Below are positions 46,901 to 60,300 of a DNA stretch of 64,000 bases, piece after piece. The stretch spans positions 90,479,836-90,543,835 of the forward strand of contig NC_088295.1 in assembly GCF_032854445.1 (NCBI RefSeq), written 5' to 3'. A program made the translations under genes and the position numbers. Origin of the DNA: Liolophura sinensis (Eukaryota > Mollusca > Polyplacophora > Chitonida > Chitonidae). The notes under the pieces are model-generated. The model saw nothing but the letters and a program-made list of their open reading frames with translations, was not told the DNA's origin and did not search any database. How positions within the stretch are numbered: the stretch's first letter is position 1; the number at the start of each line of letters is the position of its first letter.

Positions 46901-49900
46901 TTTGAAGCTGTGATAGTGTTATGACATGAAGGAAGTCCTACAGTAGACGCTTAACAATAATTCTCACGAGTCACAATATACTGTCAAGTACAATATTCCG
47001 AGGATAACTATTATAATTTGTTTTACCGAAGACATAGAAGATGGAAGGCCAGCCTGCTGCGCTGCTGGCGAGCGCCCCGCAGACGGGGAAGGCGATCACA
47101 GTGCCCAAGTAAGATCCTGTGTAAAGAGAGACCAGAATGTTAACGACGGGCTAGAACAAATGTGAACAACACTGTGCAATCAAACTCAAAGATCAAGAAC
47201 TGTATTCTTATCTTTTGTATCTACAATCACGGTATTAGCAACTGAAGTCTGTACGACTGTGACGTTTTCTGGGTGAAAATCGAAAACTAAAGAGTTACAA
47301 TTTCAAGCGTCCAATCAGCTAATTTAATGCTTTATTGTAATATGGTTGAAAAAAAAAATGGTCACAACAAAGAATGACCGTTAGTGTCATTTCGTCTGCG
47401 CATTAAATACAGAATGGCACAACTGCATGACAAGGTGTATCTACATGTACCTCAGTCAAATTTCGAACATGCAGTTAATCTCTCAGTTAAGAAAATTAAA
47501 GCGCTTGTGTGCCTTACCAGAAAATGCTATGGAAGCTAAACGTGTCTTCTCTGCCGGAGGTGCCCATCGTGCCCATACAGCGTGGATAGCCGGATATGTC
47601 ACGCCCTGAAAAACATTCCCTGCACACGCTGGAAAAGTTGCCATTGAAATGTATGTTTACTGAATTGGTGTGAGAGACACATTTTAACATGCCCATATGT
47701 AACGCCCATATTGGATTAACCACTGGGTTTATTTATACACAGTATCTTTACAACGTCGATATTCTTTGATGCGATGTAAAGAAACCTCACCTTGTTCAAT
47801 CTACTTCCATTAAGTAAAAAAAATATGGTATATAGAAATCAACCACTGAAAGTAACTTTCAAGACAGCTATACCGTACGTTACACAATGCTGAGTGTTAA
47901 GCGAAACAAAGCTATTCCGTTACAGAATGTTGAGTGTTAAGTCGCACAAATCTATAACGTTACAAAATGTTCAGTGCTAAGTCGCACAAAGCATACCAGT
48001 ATGTACCTCAAACAACCCCTCGATAACCCGGACGACCAAGAGGACGTAAATATTCCAGCTGGCACACAGAGGTGTTAGTAACGTGAACAAAGCCGTCACT
48101 AAAATCCCTCCACCGAACAACCTCCGCCCACCATACTTCTTCGCTAGGTAACCTGTTGGTAAAGAAAAGTGTGGATATATGCATGCATTCACAACGATAT
48201 TTATTTGAACTTATTTGAAAAATGCACATGGGAAGGAATTGATATGTAGCATAAATTAAGCGACCTACATGCTGTTCAGACAAAAACATCTTAATTGTCA
48301 CATGGTTCCTCCGTGTGACTGTCACTTCCTGCGGCATAACAAACGCGTGCACATGTACCTCGATGTGTTTTTACAAGTCTGTACCATTACCATGATGCTC
48401 ATCCTGAACTTTGTGATTAGCTGTTGTCGTCGATAGCACATCTCATTCCCCATGTTTCTGTGTATTACAAAGACAAATACCGGGACATAGTCCGAAGGTG
48501 ACTATGATAAAACCATGCAAAGATAAGAATGTGTCTTTGTTTTGTTTTTTCTTGTAGGACCAAATGGGTTAACTTTCATTTATATGTAGGCATGTGTGAG
48601 CTACATGTTTTAAGTGCTTTCGAAAGCCTTCCTGGACAGTGGTGACATATTCGAGTTGTTTTCAGCCACCCGTATACAGAACTACAAGCATGCATTGTGA
48701 GTGGGTCACGGGCGCCTTACCTCCTGGAATCTGTGTTAAGATATAACCATAGAAGAACGAGGCGAGCACTAATCCCTGTGCCCTGGAATCCCAATCGAAA
48801 TCTGCCAACATCACCTGTCCGGAAACAGATCAACCGCGTTACTATAGAAACCCCTTTATCGTGATTAAGCTTAACCATTGTATCGGGGGAACTCGGAGAC
48901 TTTCAGAAATAGCCATGTATTAAGAATCCTTGATGGATTGCTCTGGTTACCTGGCCTTAATTATTCAAGTCAATGATCCATTTATCTGCAACTTGCAACA
49001 AACGTTTTAAACGTACAATGTCAAGAATGGATAAATTTTCCGGTTATAACTTTAAACCTCGCTCAGAAAGGGAGCACACCCACATTTTGCTCAGAGCAGT
49101 GTTCTTGACTCAAAAACATTTACATAAATCATGACATTTTATACAAATTGTAAACAAATACTGACCACGGTGAGATTGTCCGTGCGAATCGTCCGGTTAT
49201 TCGTCATGGCGACAATGGCGACGCTGAGGTTCACACGCAATGCATACACGTTGCCTGACAGACGGACAAGAAAACAGACAATGGAAAACGATGGAGGATG
49301 CTTTGAAGTTGTATATTATTACAACATAATATATTCGTGGATAATAATAGACACAGATTCATACGAAAAATATATGTTTGGGTGATTAAAGATGAAGTTT
49401 CACATTTTTAAAACCTGTTATGCTTGAACAAGTAGGCTACAATGCACCGCACTGCATGCTGAAATTACTGACAAGAGTTAACACCTAAATTCGTGTGATA
49501 CATGTACACCTTTAACTCAAATTTAAATATGTGTATTCGTCAACAATATCACAAAATTATACAATCCTCATTTGATGCCATACAATCCTCCCAAGATGGT
49601 TTCGGGCTTATACCTTCTTCGTTTCAAGGTTTCTTTAAAAGTTCAGATTAATTTCATGCTAACTTATATCCAAATGCCGCTCATGTTCTGTGCATGTATA
49701 ATTATACATAACTACCAAAGAAGAGCAAAACATGAGGGTTGATGTCAGGGTACTTACAGAAGCCTAGTAAGGCCATCACTGCAACGATGTACCTCTTGGG
49801 GAAGTACGATCGACATGTCAGGACTGACCAACTGGAAGCCTTGCCTTCATCCGCGTGCTCGCGTGTCAGTGTCAGATTAGAGTCGGTTTCTGTCAATGGT

Positions 49901-49926
49901 TTACCGGCATCATCTTCGATCCCCAT
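43960..49926 (-). CDS. SLC17 family (sialin-like) anion transporter, 12 exons, 498 aa
   Basis: Coding exons (transcript order): 49758-49926, 49166-49254, 48721-48814, 48007-48152, 47518-47605, 47027-47116, 46706-46839, 46329-46478, 46050-46182, 45663-45835, 44485-44577, 43960-44097. All introns are GT-AG and phases match, giving 1,497 bases (498 residues; human sialin is 495). The exon 10 acceptor was chosen by phase and is the least certain. Motifs: [14 protein letters not shown] in TM1 (Arg63), N-glycosylation sequons at 76 and 83 in the first luminal loop, [14 protein letters not shown]-type segment ([14 protein letters not shown] here), [33 protein letters not shown] and [15 protein letters not shown]. 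Arg159, Glu162, Glu166 and His174 match sialin Arg168, Glu171, Glu175 and His183 in spacing. The product should be a 12-TM organic anion transporter of lysosomes or secretory vesicles; sialic acid/proton or acidic amino acid transport is inferred from the family. A 5' UTR intron may end just before the ATG (CCAG|AGTATG). Confidence 0.95.
44721..44942 (+). mobile_element. Meta-type SINE in SLC17 intron 10
   Basis: Head GGGGCTTCCGTGACAAAATG (A-box region altered), CAGTTCAAGTTCAGC as B-box-like part, GGTTTCCTCCCACCATAATG centre, and AAATAAATAAAT tail. It is antisense to the host gene and lies between exons 10 and 11. Confidence 0.88.
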
Positions 49927-52900
49927 ACTCTGGTAATATTATGAGAGATATTCACATTATTATATCTTTGCGCCATGGTGAAGTCAATCAGCACAAACCA
50001 AATACGGCGTCTTTATTATACAGGGTTGATAGGAAACATACCATTGGAATTTTTACACAATTTGTCAAAACTATGATGAAAGAGTGATATTGGAAAACTG
50101 AGTGCAAACCTTTCAATGACTGCGAATAATACCTGTTATTTGAATAATTCTAATATAAGTTTAATGCAGCCATGCCTTGCGAATTTTTTTCATATAAAAT
50201 GTATATACCTTGCCTATATACGCATATGTAGAGTTACATGTTCTTATCACATGGAGTCGTAATCCGCTGCTTGCTTGCTAGTTTTATATTTTTGTGAATA
50301 AGAAATGAGCAGGGACTATTATTTGTGTTTTCTCCCGAATCATTGAGAGTGCATTTGATGTTTATATGAGTGTATATTGCATTCCTGGCAGAATGTGACT
50401 TCGTCACCAACGCTTAATCGACCAATGACCAATCAGATGTTAGACTCGAACCAAGTCCTTGTTCTGGAGTGACAATTCATAAGTATACATGTTGAGGTTT
50501 GTCACATACTCCTATATACATGCATACATATACTTTGTGAAGAACCATTTACTCCTTCGCAAAATGTCCTACATAATGAGTATACAACGTTAAACGAGAA
50601 TGGAATAAATGTAGGCCTATACAAATGTTGGACTGAGATAAAGGTACATGTAATTTATCTCTTTTAGCTGCCATTAACAGCCGTATTCTAGAATCAGACG
50701 AGTGGAAAAGCACATATACCCGTACTAATATTTGTTTGATTTGTTATGGTGTATTTAAAGCAAGTAACATTCAATACTGCCGATGTACATGCAATAATTT
50801 CGCATTATTATAACATGCTATAATGTATGAAGCTTAAAGTGAAAGACAGCACCTGACTAATGTTTATGTCAAGTGAAAGACTACCATTCAAAGCATCTTA
50901 AGCCGGCATTAAATATTTTTTTAGATTTTTTTCAACCCACTTGACACAGTTTCACCATGTCTCCATTATCGAAGCAAACGTGACGTTTACTCTAACTCTC
51001 TAAAGTCGAAGTACTTTTCCGTATTTATTTATTTATTTGATTGGTGTTTTACGCCGTACTCAAGAATATTTCACTTATACGACGGCGGCCAGCATTATGG
51101 TGGGTGGAAACCGGGCAGAACCCGGGGGAAACCCACGACCATCCGCAGGTTTGCTGGAAGACCTTCCCACGTACGGCCGGAGAGGAAGCCAGCATAGGCT
51201 GGTCTTGAACTCACAGCGGCCGCATTGGTGAGAGGCTTCTGGGTCACTACGCTGCGCTAGCGCGCTAACCGACTGAGAGGATTCTTACATGATACCTTCT
51301 TTTAATCCACTGTGTGACATCTGACGGTTGGGTCTAGATTAAAATACAATGCGTCATTCTGATATTTTTGCTGAATAACATATATATCGCTGTATTCAAA
51401 TCGACTTTTCTCGAAGGAGCTGTCGGTGGCTCATACTGTTGAAGTTGGATGCACGTCTACGAATGCCAGGCCTTTGACCAACGAGGCTGCGTGTTCGAAT
51501 CCAGCTCTCGGCGGTTCACATCGGACGCTCCACCAAAAATAACTTAACCCTTCACCGTAGGCTACTTATGTGTAGTGTTGCAAAAACAACTATTCAACTG
51601 TTGCATATATCACTTGCAAATGTTATAGCACGTGCTGGTGTTGAATATAGAACACTTTCAAAGTGTGGACAGTCATCCAGCCTTATATGAGTATTAAATT
51701 CAGCACTTCGTGCAGTTTTAAGAGTGCACATGACAGGCTTAACTAAAGTTGAGAAGACGTGTGCGTGAGGACATGGTCAAGGGGAGGTAATTATGCATGG
51801 ACTTGGCAGACTTGAGTGCGGGTTGTAGTGTGTGCCGGGAACAGGCCTCTCAGACAGCGCTCAATACACATACAAAGAATAGCACTTCTCGATGGGCAAG
51901 ACAAAGGTGTCATTGGCAGTCAAAGCGCTAGCCTTAACTTTTGCATTGCTGGATACGTGTTCTAAGAGATTTTTGTTAACAAATTAAAATTATCATATAG
52001 GCTGGCAGCCTCGGGATAAAATGTCATTTTGGCAGACCTTCAAATAATTTGGGGGTTCTGAAGCAGTGGAACTAACGGCTATATTGTTTTAACCCTAAAT
52101 AGGCGAGTGATAAATTAGGCCTATGTTAAAGTGTTATATTAAAGGACAGGCCTTCCTACTCGTCGGCGTACAAGATATTCCCGTAATCCTGTGTTAAACT
52201 TTAGCCCTGTATAAAGGCATATATACATGTAGGTCTACAGTCAGTCTTGTAGGGGTGAACACGTAGATGTGTACGCCGAAAACAAAAATTTGTCTAAGAT
52301 ACATTTTACGCAAATGCAAATCGATGACACGATAGTGCGAAGCTGCGTTTTTTGGAATGGTACTGCAAAGCGATGAAAGGATGTTAGCGTCGTTTCATCA
52401 CTTCGCAGTATCGCATCGTCGCTTTGTAGCGTCGTTCCATCGCGTTGTTCTACCGTCCTCTCCAGAATGTTCATGTGACCGGAAACAGTGCATTGTGGTC
52501 TATACCATATACAGTATGCCGGTAGGCTACTGAAAAATCAAAATGAGAAAATGTTTTCATGGAAGTTTTACATTTGTCAAGCCCAACATGTAAATGTATA
52601 GCACTTCATATCTTAGTTTAAGACAACATGAAGGAGTGGGATATGATAAGCATATAGGATTCGACCTTTTTTTTTTATTAATTAACCAGCCATATGCCCA
52701 CGGACGCCATATACTGACAGAAATTCTCAAATCTGTAGGGTATATACGAAGTCAAACTGGGTTACAATTTGATATAATCTAAAATGCTATACAATCTAAA
52801 ACACTGATGACTCGAGTCCATCTTCACTTTACGCAGGGCTATGGTTTTCAATGAATAGTTTGGCCCTGAATCTCTCGGGTTATACAAACTTCTTACCGAT

Positions 52901-53970
52901 AGCCAAATTGAACAAGGTCCTGCTAGCCCTACCTATGACAATGACTGGACGAAGGTCTACGTTACTCATAAATACGATATTCCTTTAAAGATTATTTTGG
53001 CCACTTAATTAATGTGGCACACTGGTCTCACTGTCAGCATTTAAGTGCATTTCGCCTTGTTTCAAAATGGAATTGAAATGTTATCATACAGACATGCGTG
53101 TACAACGAATATGTGCACATGTAGCCTTTATCACATATGTGCCATCCTTCTATGACACCTCCTGCTCGGTTAAGGCAACATAACAAGAACAACAAATACA
53201 CAATAGCTGCCTTATATATGACCTACTCGCTCACCCGTTCCTAGGACCATGATTTTGTTTTATGGGAAAAGCCTTTAAGCGTACGTGTAGATCTATAGGG
53301 CTGGTGTGCCTTTATTATCCTTTATTATTTATTTTATTTAGGCTGTTTTATTTATTTATTGTTATTATTATTATTTTTTTATTCCTCACATATTTGTTGA
53401 GTTCGTGAATTTTGGTGACACATTTCTGTGTAGACCTGTCCTCACCCCTCCGTCCGCCTATCACCAGGGTAAATATTGGTCCATCGAGCCCGGCTTTGTA
53501 ATCAGGTTACGGTATGATGATGCCGATATAGCATCCCTCAATTTGGCTTCCCTTGATGGACCAGATTATCAAACTGACCCTGGGTATTCCCAGCTAATGC
53601 ATTATTCAACACGATTTTAAACAAGTTTGTGACGTTAGTGTCAAATGGAGCGCAAGAGAATATTTAATCCCAGAAAGAGATATGGAAACAGATGGCCGGT
53701 CAGGTCACACGGTAACTTGTGCTGAAGCCAGACCAGCGACTACATCATATCTCATGAATGCAGTGCTTAATTATGACACACAAATGGTCAGCAATATGTC
53801 CTCAAGAAATGATTAAAACTCACTGCTGACAGGTGGTGTTTTTTATCCTGGTGTACCCAATTCGTAAAAGTCATTATTCACCATCGTATTAACGTATATA
53901 AGTAATTTTATAATATTTTCTACATACCTTCGCCCCCAGCCGCTATGTAGCAAATCGAACACGGCAGACA
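49927..53970. other. Intergenic region between two divergent genes
   Basis: About 4 kb with no supported gene. It holds one SINE (51020-51277) and a tRNA-like or SINE-like piece near 51416-51520 (B-box-like GTGTTCGAATCCAGC). A patch near 52.33-52.45 kb has repeated GCGTCGTTYCATC words of unknown origin. An open frame at 53405-53620 is discussed under rejected items. Confidence 0.45.
51020..51277 (-). mobile_element. Near full-length Meta-type SINE
   Basis: Reverse-strand copy: TATTTATTTATTTGATTGGT tail, TTTTACGCCGTACTCAAGAA, GGCGGCCAGCATTATGGTGG, CGTACGGCCGGAGAGGAAGC, and head up to GCGCGCTAACCGACTGAG. The last bases of the tRNA-like head are missing. It matches the 7.9 kb copy closely. Confidence 0.92.
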
Positions 53971-53973
53971 ACG

Positions 53974-54371
53974 GTCACGTGATCTGATTTGGTATGCGAG
54001 CGCTGCTATAATCCACTGCTCTTTTCTCATCGCTGATTGGCTAACTTTTCGACCCATCTGGTGCGTCAAACTTTAGGTTTGCTCGGGAAATATAACGTAG
54101 AAACTATCTATAGTGTACTGTATACACCTCTTGTTAAAATCCTTGGTCTCAGTTTAAAATTACCCTTTTCAAATTTCGGAGGCTACATTTAGGAGTCATT
54201 CTATTCCACACACACAGGTTTGCAGTGGACCAATGAACAGGCAGCTTAGAGGGAGATCTGGTATGCATGTAGTGGGTGACGTCAGGGCGACATTTTAGAG
54301 CTCGCGGACAGTGGAGATAGGGAGATACGTGTGGTGAAAATCTGTGGATTTGTGACTGAAAAACCCTCAAA
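53974..54371 (+). promoter_or_regulatory. Likely promoter and 5' UTR of the APP-family gene
   Basis: Upstream of the start codon are GTCACGTGAT (E-box) at 53974, an inverted CCAAT box (ATTGG) at 54036, a forward CCAAT at 54230, and a perfect cAMP-response element TGACGTCA at 54277, 88 bases before the ATG. No TATA box is evident. The exact start of transcription cannot be fixed from sequence. Confidence 0.5.
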
Positions 54372-57300
54372 ATGGGGAGATATACGGTCCCTCTTGGGCT
54401 CCTTGTCGCTGTGGTTTCTGCTCAGGTCAGTGAAGCTTATATAGAGGTAATCTTTGTTCGGTATGGTATTTAATTTTGCTAATATATTGGGTGAGTGGTT
54501 TGATAATGTCTGTCGGATGGGGATTGTCAATGCATGTGTAACTTTATCTTGGTAGATAGTGGTGGGTGATACCAAGACTCCCCTATGGAGGAGCCGTACC
54601 GACACTATTTACATTTAGTTACGACTGTTAAACAGCTCGGGAGCTACAGTTCAGTGTGAAATGGATGGTTAACTCTACTCTAGTGAGGCTTGTGTTGCTG
54701 TGTACCTGATTACCAAGCGCACATATCACACAGCCTGGCAACAGTCTACAGGCTGCCGAAGTCCATCCATCCCACCTTCAGCTTCCCAATTCTGCCAGAA
54801 TATTTCCAGTTGTCAGTTTTTGCACAAAGCTGCCTGAATTGCCGATTACCCTCTTGTTAGATTTAAATCAACATGGCAGGACAAGTTGACGCAAACAACA
54901 GCTGGCAGAAATTTCTTACGTTGCATGCATTTGTGGCAGTAAAAGGAATACTTTTAGAAAAAAAATTGTAAATGATACTGAGCTGTGCGTTTATGTATAG
55001 TTATTTCATGTACTGGGTAGCCTTTATCTGGATGTCTTTATCTGGAGGTCTAGATTTGCCAGATTGCCACAATATGGCTGCAGTGCTGCCAAACTAGCAT
55101 TAAACTGTAGACAGTCATTCATTTGCAAAGTACTAGTCTACATATTAAACTGTATCGGTGATCAATTATTGAGCGATTGGGAATAAAAAAGGCCACAGGT
55201 GCTCATTTGCATAGATATATGATTTTGTATATATGTCATTAATATTTTATTAAATGCATTGGTAGAAATTAAAAAAATATTTCCAACAATACCAACTTCA
55301 CCTGCTCTCATTTCATAGCCATTTCATTGGCTTTATTGTAGAAATTGTTTTACAACTGTACTGAACAATCAAGTGACCTTGAAAGCCATAGATATAGCTA
55401 ATTTCTTTAGAATATTTCGATACATTTTCAGTTTATAGTTGTATGTCCGTTGTCAATCATAATATACCATACCATTGTCCCATACATATATGTAACAAGA
55501 TATGTGTTAGAAAATGAATGGATTCTCCTCCCTTCACAGAACTTCACATGCACAATGATAGTACGGTGATAGTTTACAAAGAGTTATCGTGTTCACATGT
55601 GTACAGCTGGAATGTAAGTGAATGAGACCTGTATAAAATTAGTCTGAGAAAATATGTCAGTGTGAATTTCAGGGTGGTGATAAATACAGGTCCAGCTATT
55701 GAATTGAATTATGTTTATGAGCTGATGATAAATGTGTTTATTTACACTGATTAAAAAATCAGGCACCTGAACAACTGTAGTAAGTTACTGTAGTTTATTT
55801 TGAAGATGACAACTGTAAGGCATGCATCTGGGATTTGTTTTAGCTAAAAAATATGGAAACAACTGATTTATAGATGTTGCATGGATTAGTCATTTTATGC
55901 TATAAGTACACAGTTCTTAATCAAATGTGATTAACAGACGTAAGAGAGAAATCAGTGGTTAATCATGAAACTAAATCTCATTGGTGATTAGTTACCTCTT
56001 TAAGCAAGTGAAGTGATGCATGCTATATTTTGTTATATCAGTCCTTTCATCCCCCATTGTATACTTTGACCTGGTTGTTAATCTTTTTCGGTTACTTACA
56101 TGCCAAGCAGTATTCTGGCAGGGGCGAATTAACTGTTTGGTAAAGGACAAAACTGCCATGTGAATAATAGTGTAACTCTTGTAACCATGTAGGTAACAGC
56201 AAACTTTACCAATCATGTCCTGCATCAACTGTCCTGCATTAGAAATTATTTCTAGGCTTGCATACTACATACCATATTTGGACATAATTTGAGAGTACTG
56301 TCCTGGCTGGCTTGATACATTTGTCAAATTTTCCTTGTACATTTACATACATGTATGTTACACAGACCTGAACTTGGCCAACCAGTAGATCCAGGGCCAA
56401 TCCTGGGTCAGGTCACACCTAAAACCTTAAAAGAGGAAGTTGTAGCTTCCTCACTTGGTGTTCAGCATTGAGCGTCTGGTTGACACGTATAGGTATAATT
56501 CCTCAGGTAGGGCAGCTTACTTGCCTTCCGGAAGTGGTCTCAGTGAAGCAGCACTAGATGAAAAATCGGTGGAAATACCTCCTGCAACAAGGAGGCACAT
56601 TATATGCACTATAAAATTATTAAGTACGATGTTAAAGCCCAAGCCCTCACTTTCATTTTGTTTACTTTCAAGTGTATTTGCTCGCTGTTATGAAGACTAC
56701 AAAGGAAGTAAATACCTTTTGGACAAAATGAATGAAAGCCGCAGAGCTGTCAATCAAAGCAGCTCTTATGGTTTTCTGTCTCACTGTGTGCATCTTTAAC
56801 ATTGATTGTTACGTTTTTGTGTGAAGTAGCTTTTGATACTGTAATGAAATGATTAGTTCAGTTACATGTAAGTAGGAAAAACTACGGCTGACCCCTCAGT
56901 ACATGTTTCTTTGTGTGCTATCTTATGTTTTTTAATTTTTGGTGGGTGGATTATCACCTAATTTGTTTTCTAATCACAGGCTGTTATTTCGAGCGGAACT
57001 AAAACTTGCCTGGCCTGTTAATCTTTTTGATGTTACTCATATACTGTATGTAATAATAGTAATATCTTTATTTATTGAAGGTTATTATTGAGTCATTTAT
57101 TGAGAGAGAGAGACTTCCTGCTTAGGTTGATAAAGAGTTCTACTTTTTTAGTGAAGACCTAAACATAATCTACCTGAACAGTGTGAATTAAAGTTACTCT
57201 GGAAAGTCAGTTTATTATTATCCTGGATGAATGTAAATGGTATTTGATCATGTCAGTGTTTGAAACAGAAATTTAACAGTAGTATATGTATGATACATAT

Positions 57301-60300
57301 GTTGACCACATATGTGGTGTATGTTTTGATCAGTAGATAATACGGTTTTCTTTATTCATGGCTTGTCAGGACCAATCAAGGCTTATTGGCACCAAAAATA
57401 ATAGTGACTTTGGCATTTAACAATGGAGATGAAAAGCACTATTTTATTAGTTTAGATACCAAATCTAAATATAGCTGTTACATCATTTACATGGACCGGC
57501 CCGGATAGCACAGTTGGTAGAGCGTCCTCTTCGGGACCGGTAGATCCAGGATCAATCCTTGATCACACCTAAGACTTTAAAAGAGGAAGTTGTAACTTCC
57601 TCGCTTGGCGTTCAGCATGAAGGGGATAGTGCAACGACTGGTTGACCCGTATCAGTATAATGGCTCGGGCGGGGCGGCTTACTTGCCTTTGGTAAGTCGT
57701 CTCAGTGAAGCAGCACTAAATAAAAGAGCGGTGGAAATCCGTCCTGCAACAAGGAGGCACATTATACGTACATGCACTCTAATGATTCCTTCGTCGTAAT
57801 ATGACTGAAAAATTGTTGAGTACGACGTTAAACCCCAAGCACTCACTCACTCACTCATTTACATGGATGCAGGGGTTTGCTTGTATGTTGGCATTTCCAG
57901 AACACATGTATTGTGACATCACAGGTTTGGTCAGTTCTCTCTCAATGCTTTTGAATACAGAAAGGTATTCTTGCATTAAATTTCTACGACAGTATCTTTT
58001 GAAAATGTTGATGTTTTGGCTTGATTGATCTGTTTCCAAATCAAATTATTTATTTCTAGGTCGCAGTATTGTACAGATTCCATAGTATGTAAAAGCGATT
58101 TATTTGTTGGAAGATATACATTTTCATTTGGTAGATGCAAATGTGTATCTGTGGAACAGGCAAGGCTACATTGTATATTATGAATGTCAGGTCATTTATC
58201 AGAATTTATTGGAGATATGTACAAATACCACACAACGTAAGTTGGGGATAATTTGATTCATATAACCCATGACTGTGTGTAGAACTGTAGATACATATGC
58301 GTGCACCATTATCACCTGCCAATGTAGATGTAATGCTGTATGTAAAGTAAGGTCCTTTAGTAGTTGTACAGTAACATATCTACTGTATGTTTACACTAAA
58401 TGATGTTTTTGTGTGCTACACATCGAGAATTTAGATCAAGGGCACAAAGCCAATTGTGTCTAAAATCAGATTGTAGATGTATTGGTTTGGCAGGCAGAGG
58501 CCGTTGCCTAAGTAGTTGTGTGCCATGTAATGGATGATGCTTATGGCGCAGGCAATAATGGATGTTGCTTATGTTCCATAATGGCTTTTGGTCCTTGCCT
58601 GTAGCCAATGCCAGTATTGATTGCCTGAGTCTGGACGGGCTGGCCGGCACTGATCCAATGGAAGCTATCGATCTATCAATCAGTGTTAACCGTTGGGTTG
58701 TGTATTCGACGTAGTGTGTGTAATATACCTGTATACTTGTGCATGATGACTGGGTAATTTTGTGCGACACTTGTCATGCCTTTTAATTCCAGGAATGGAC
58801 AAGGACCGATTTAAACCCACTCAACTTGTTGACACTGGAATTTGACCTCTCCGTGTTTGAAAACAGCCCTAAAATTACAAATTGATAGCAATGTATTTTC
58901 ACTGTTCTTTCCTGCATGGCATTTTGGGCAATGTATTGGATGATCTGCTCCCAGGTTAGCAGAAGGGCAAGAGGGTGTGACCCACCATTAAAAAGGCTCA
59001 TAATTGAGGCAGAGCATCAGTGTAAATACTTATTCTGTGTTACTGTAATTTTTCAACCGTTTCACATGTTTGCAAGGTGTTTATTTGAACAAATTCTGAT
59101 GACATTATTCTGTGTAGACTGATAAAATTAATCTTTTTCGTGAAGCCCTAAAATTGGCCTATCCAACCAAAGTAATTTTGTCAACAAAATCAAATTAAAA
59201 ACAGCATGCATGAATTGCTGTGAAAGTTGCTCTTTCATATGTGAAAAGGTTAAGGAATTAGGGTAACAGTTGCATTAATGTCTGAAGTTTTTAATTAACA
59301 CATTGGATTTACGGATAATGCATGTATTTATGTATATGTGTGCATGTTATTCATTTGAATGAAATCAGATTGTCATTGACTTTTATCTGTGTTGGTGTTT
59401 ACCATACATGTACCTTGTAAGCAATACCATTGCACCTTTTAAGGTAATGTATATACATATAAAATATGAGAATTGAGACTTGTCTGAATTTCCCATGAAT
59501 GTACAGAGAAGTTTGGGTAAAAATGTACTGTGATGTACATACAAAACGTCAGACTTGTGCACATGTTGTAATGGTGCGATTTCTGTAACGCTGTATGTGT
59601 ACCAACTATAAATGCACACCTTTTAAGTTTTCACATGATGGCCAGCTTGTGGATTTCCTCATGCCTGAAAGTAGATCAACCCTCGAAGTCTGGAGACAAA
59701 CGAGAATGCCATGTTTTGGTCAGACTACATGTAGATAGGCCCTCTAATGTAGATTTGCCACCACAGTGTACTGACTAGACAATACAGGAATAATTCTTAC
59801 TTAATTTTCATAGCTTTTTAGAAACAAAGCCCAAAAAATTTGTCAAATATGTTTCATTTCTCTATCTAAGAATAACTTTTGTTAGTTTTCATCCCAAATT
59901 GTATGTATGTTTACATTTTCATGGTTGTGCATTGCTATTAGTGATGCAGTAAATGTGAAGGTGATTATGATTGGGCTAGACCTTAATAAACATCATATTT
60001 ACATTACCTGGTGCATGTATGTTTTAATTAACATCTGAGTTGTATGTACATGTATTTGTATGTTTGTTTTTCTCAGGCCTTGGCAGGCAGTATTAATGTC
60101 CCGGAAGATTCCAAGTTTGAGCCCATGGTCGCTTTCATGTGCAACAAGCCAGCCATGAGACGGACGCCGGAGGGCTGGGCCAGGGATGAGAAGACAGACT
60201 GCTTACAAGACTCTGTGGAGATTTTAAATTACTGTAAAAAGGTGAGGTTATCAGCAAGGTTATACATGTTCAGGAAGTACCATTGTAGAGATTTCAACAT

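Noticed and set aside
53405-53620. 71-codon open frame with mixed, protein-like composition upstream of the APP-family gene
   Set aside because: No recognised domain, no convincing splice sites or conserved context; left as unsupported.
57496-57570. tRNA gene
   Set aside because: The A- and B-box-like sequence is the head of a SINE with its own tail and target-site duplication; similar heads at 29.9, 31.0 and 44.7 kb are likewise SINE parts.
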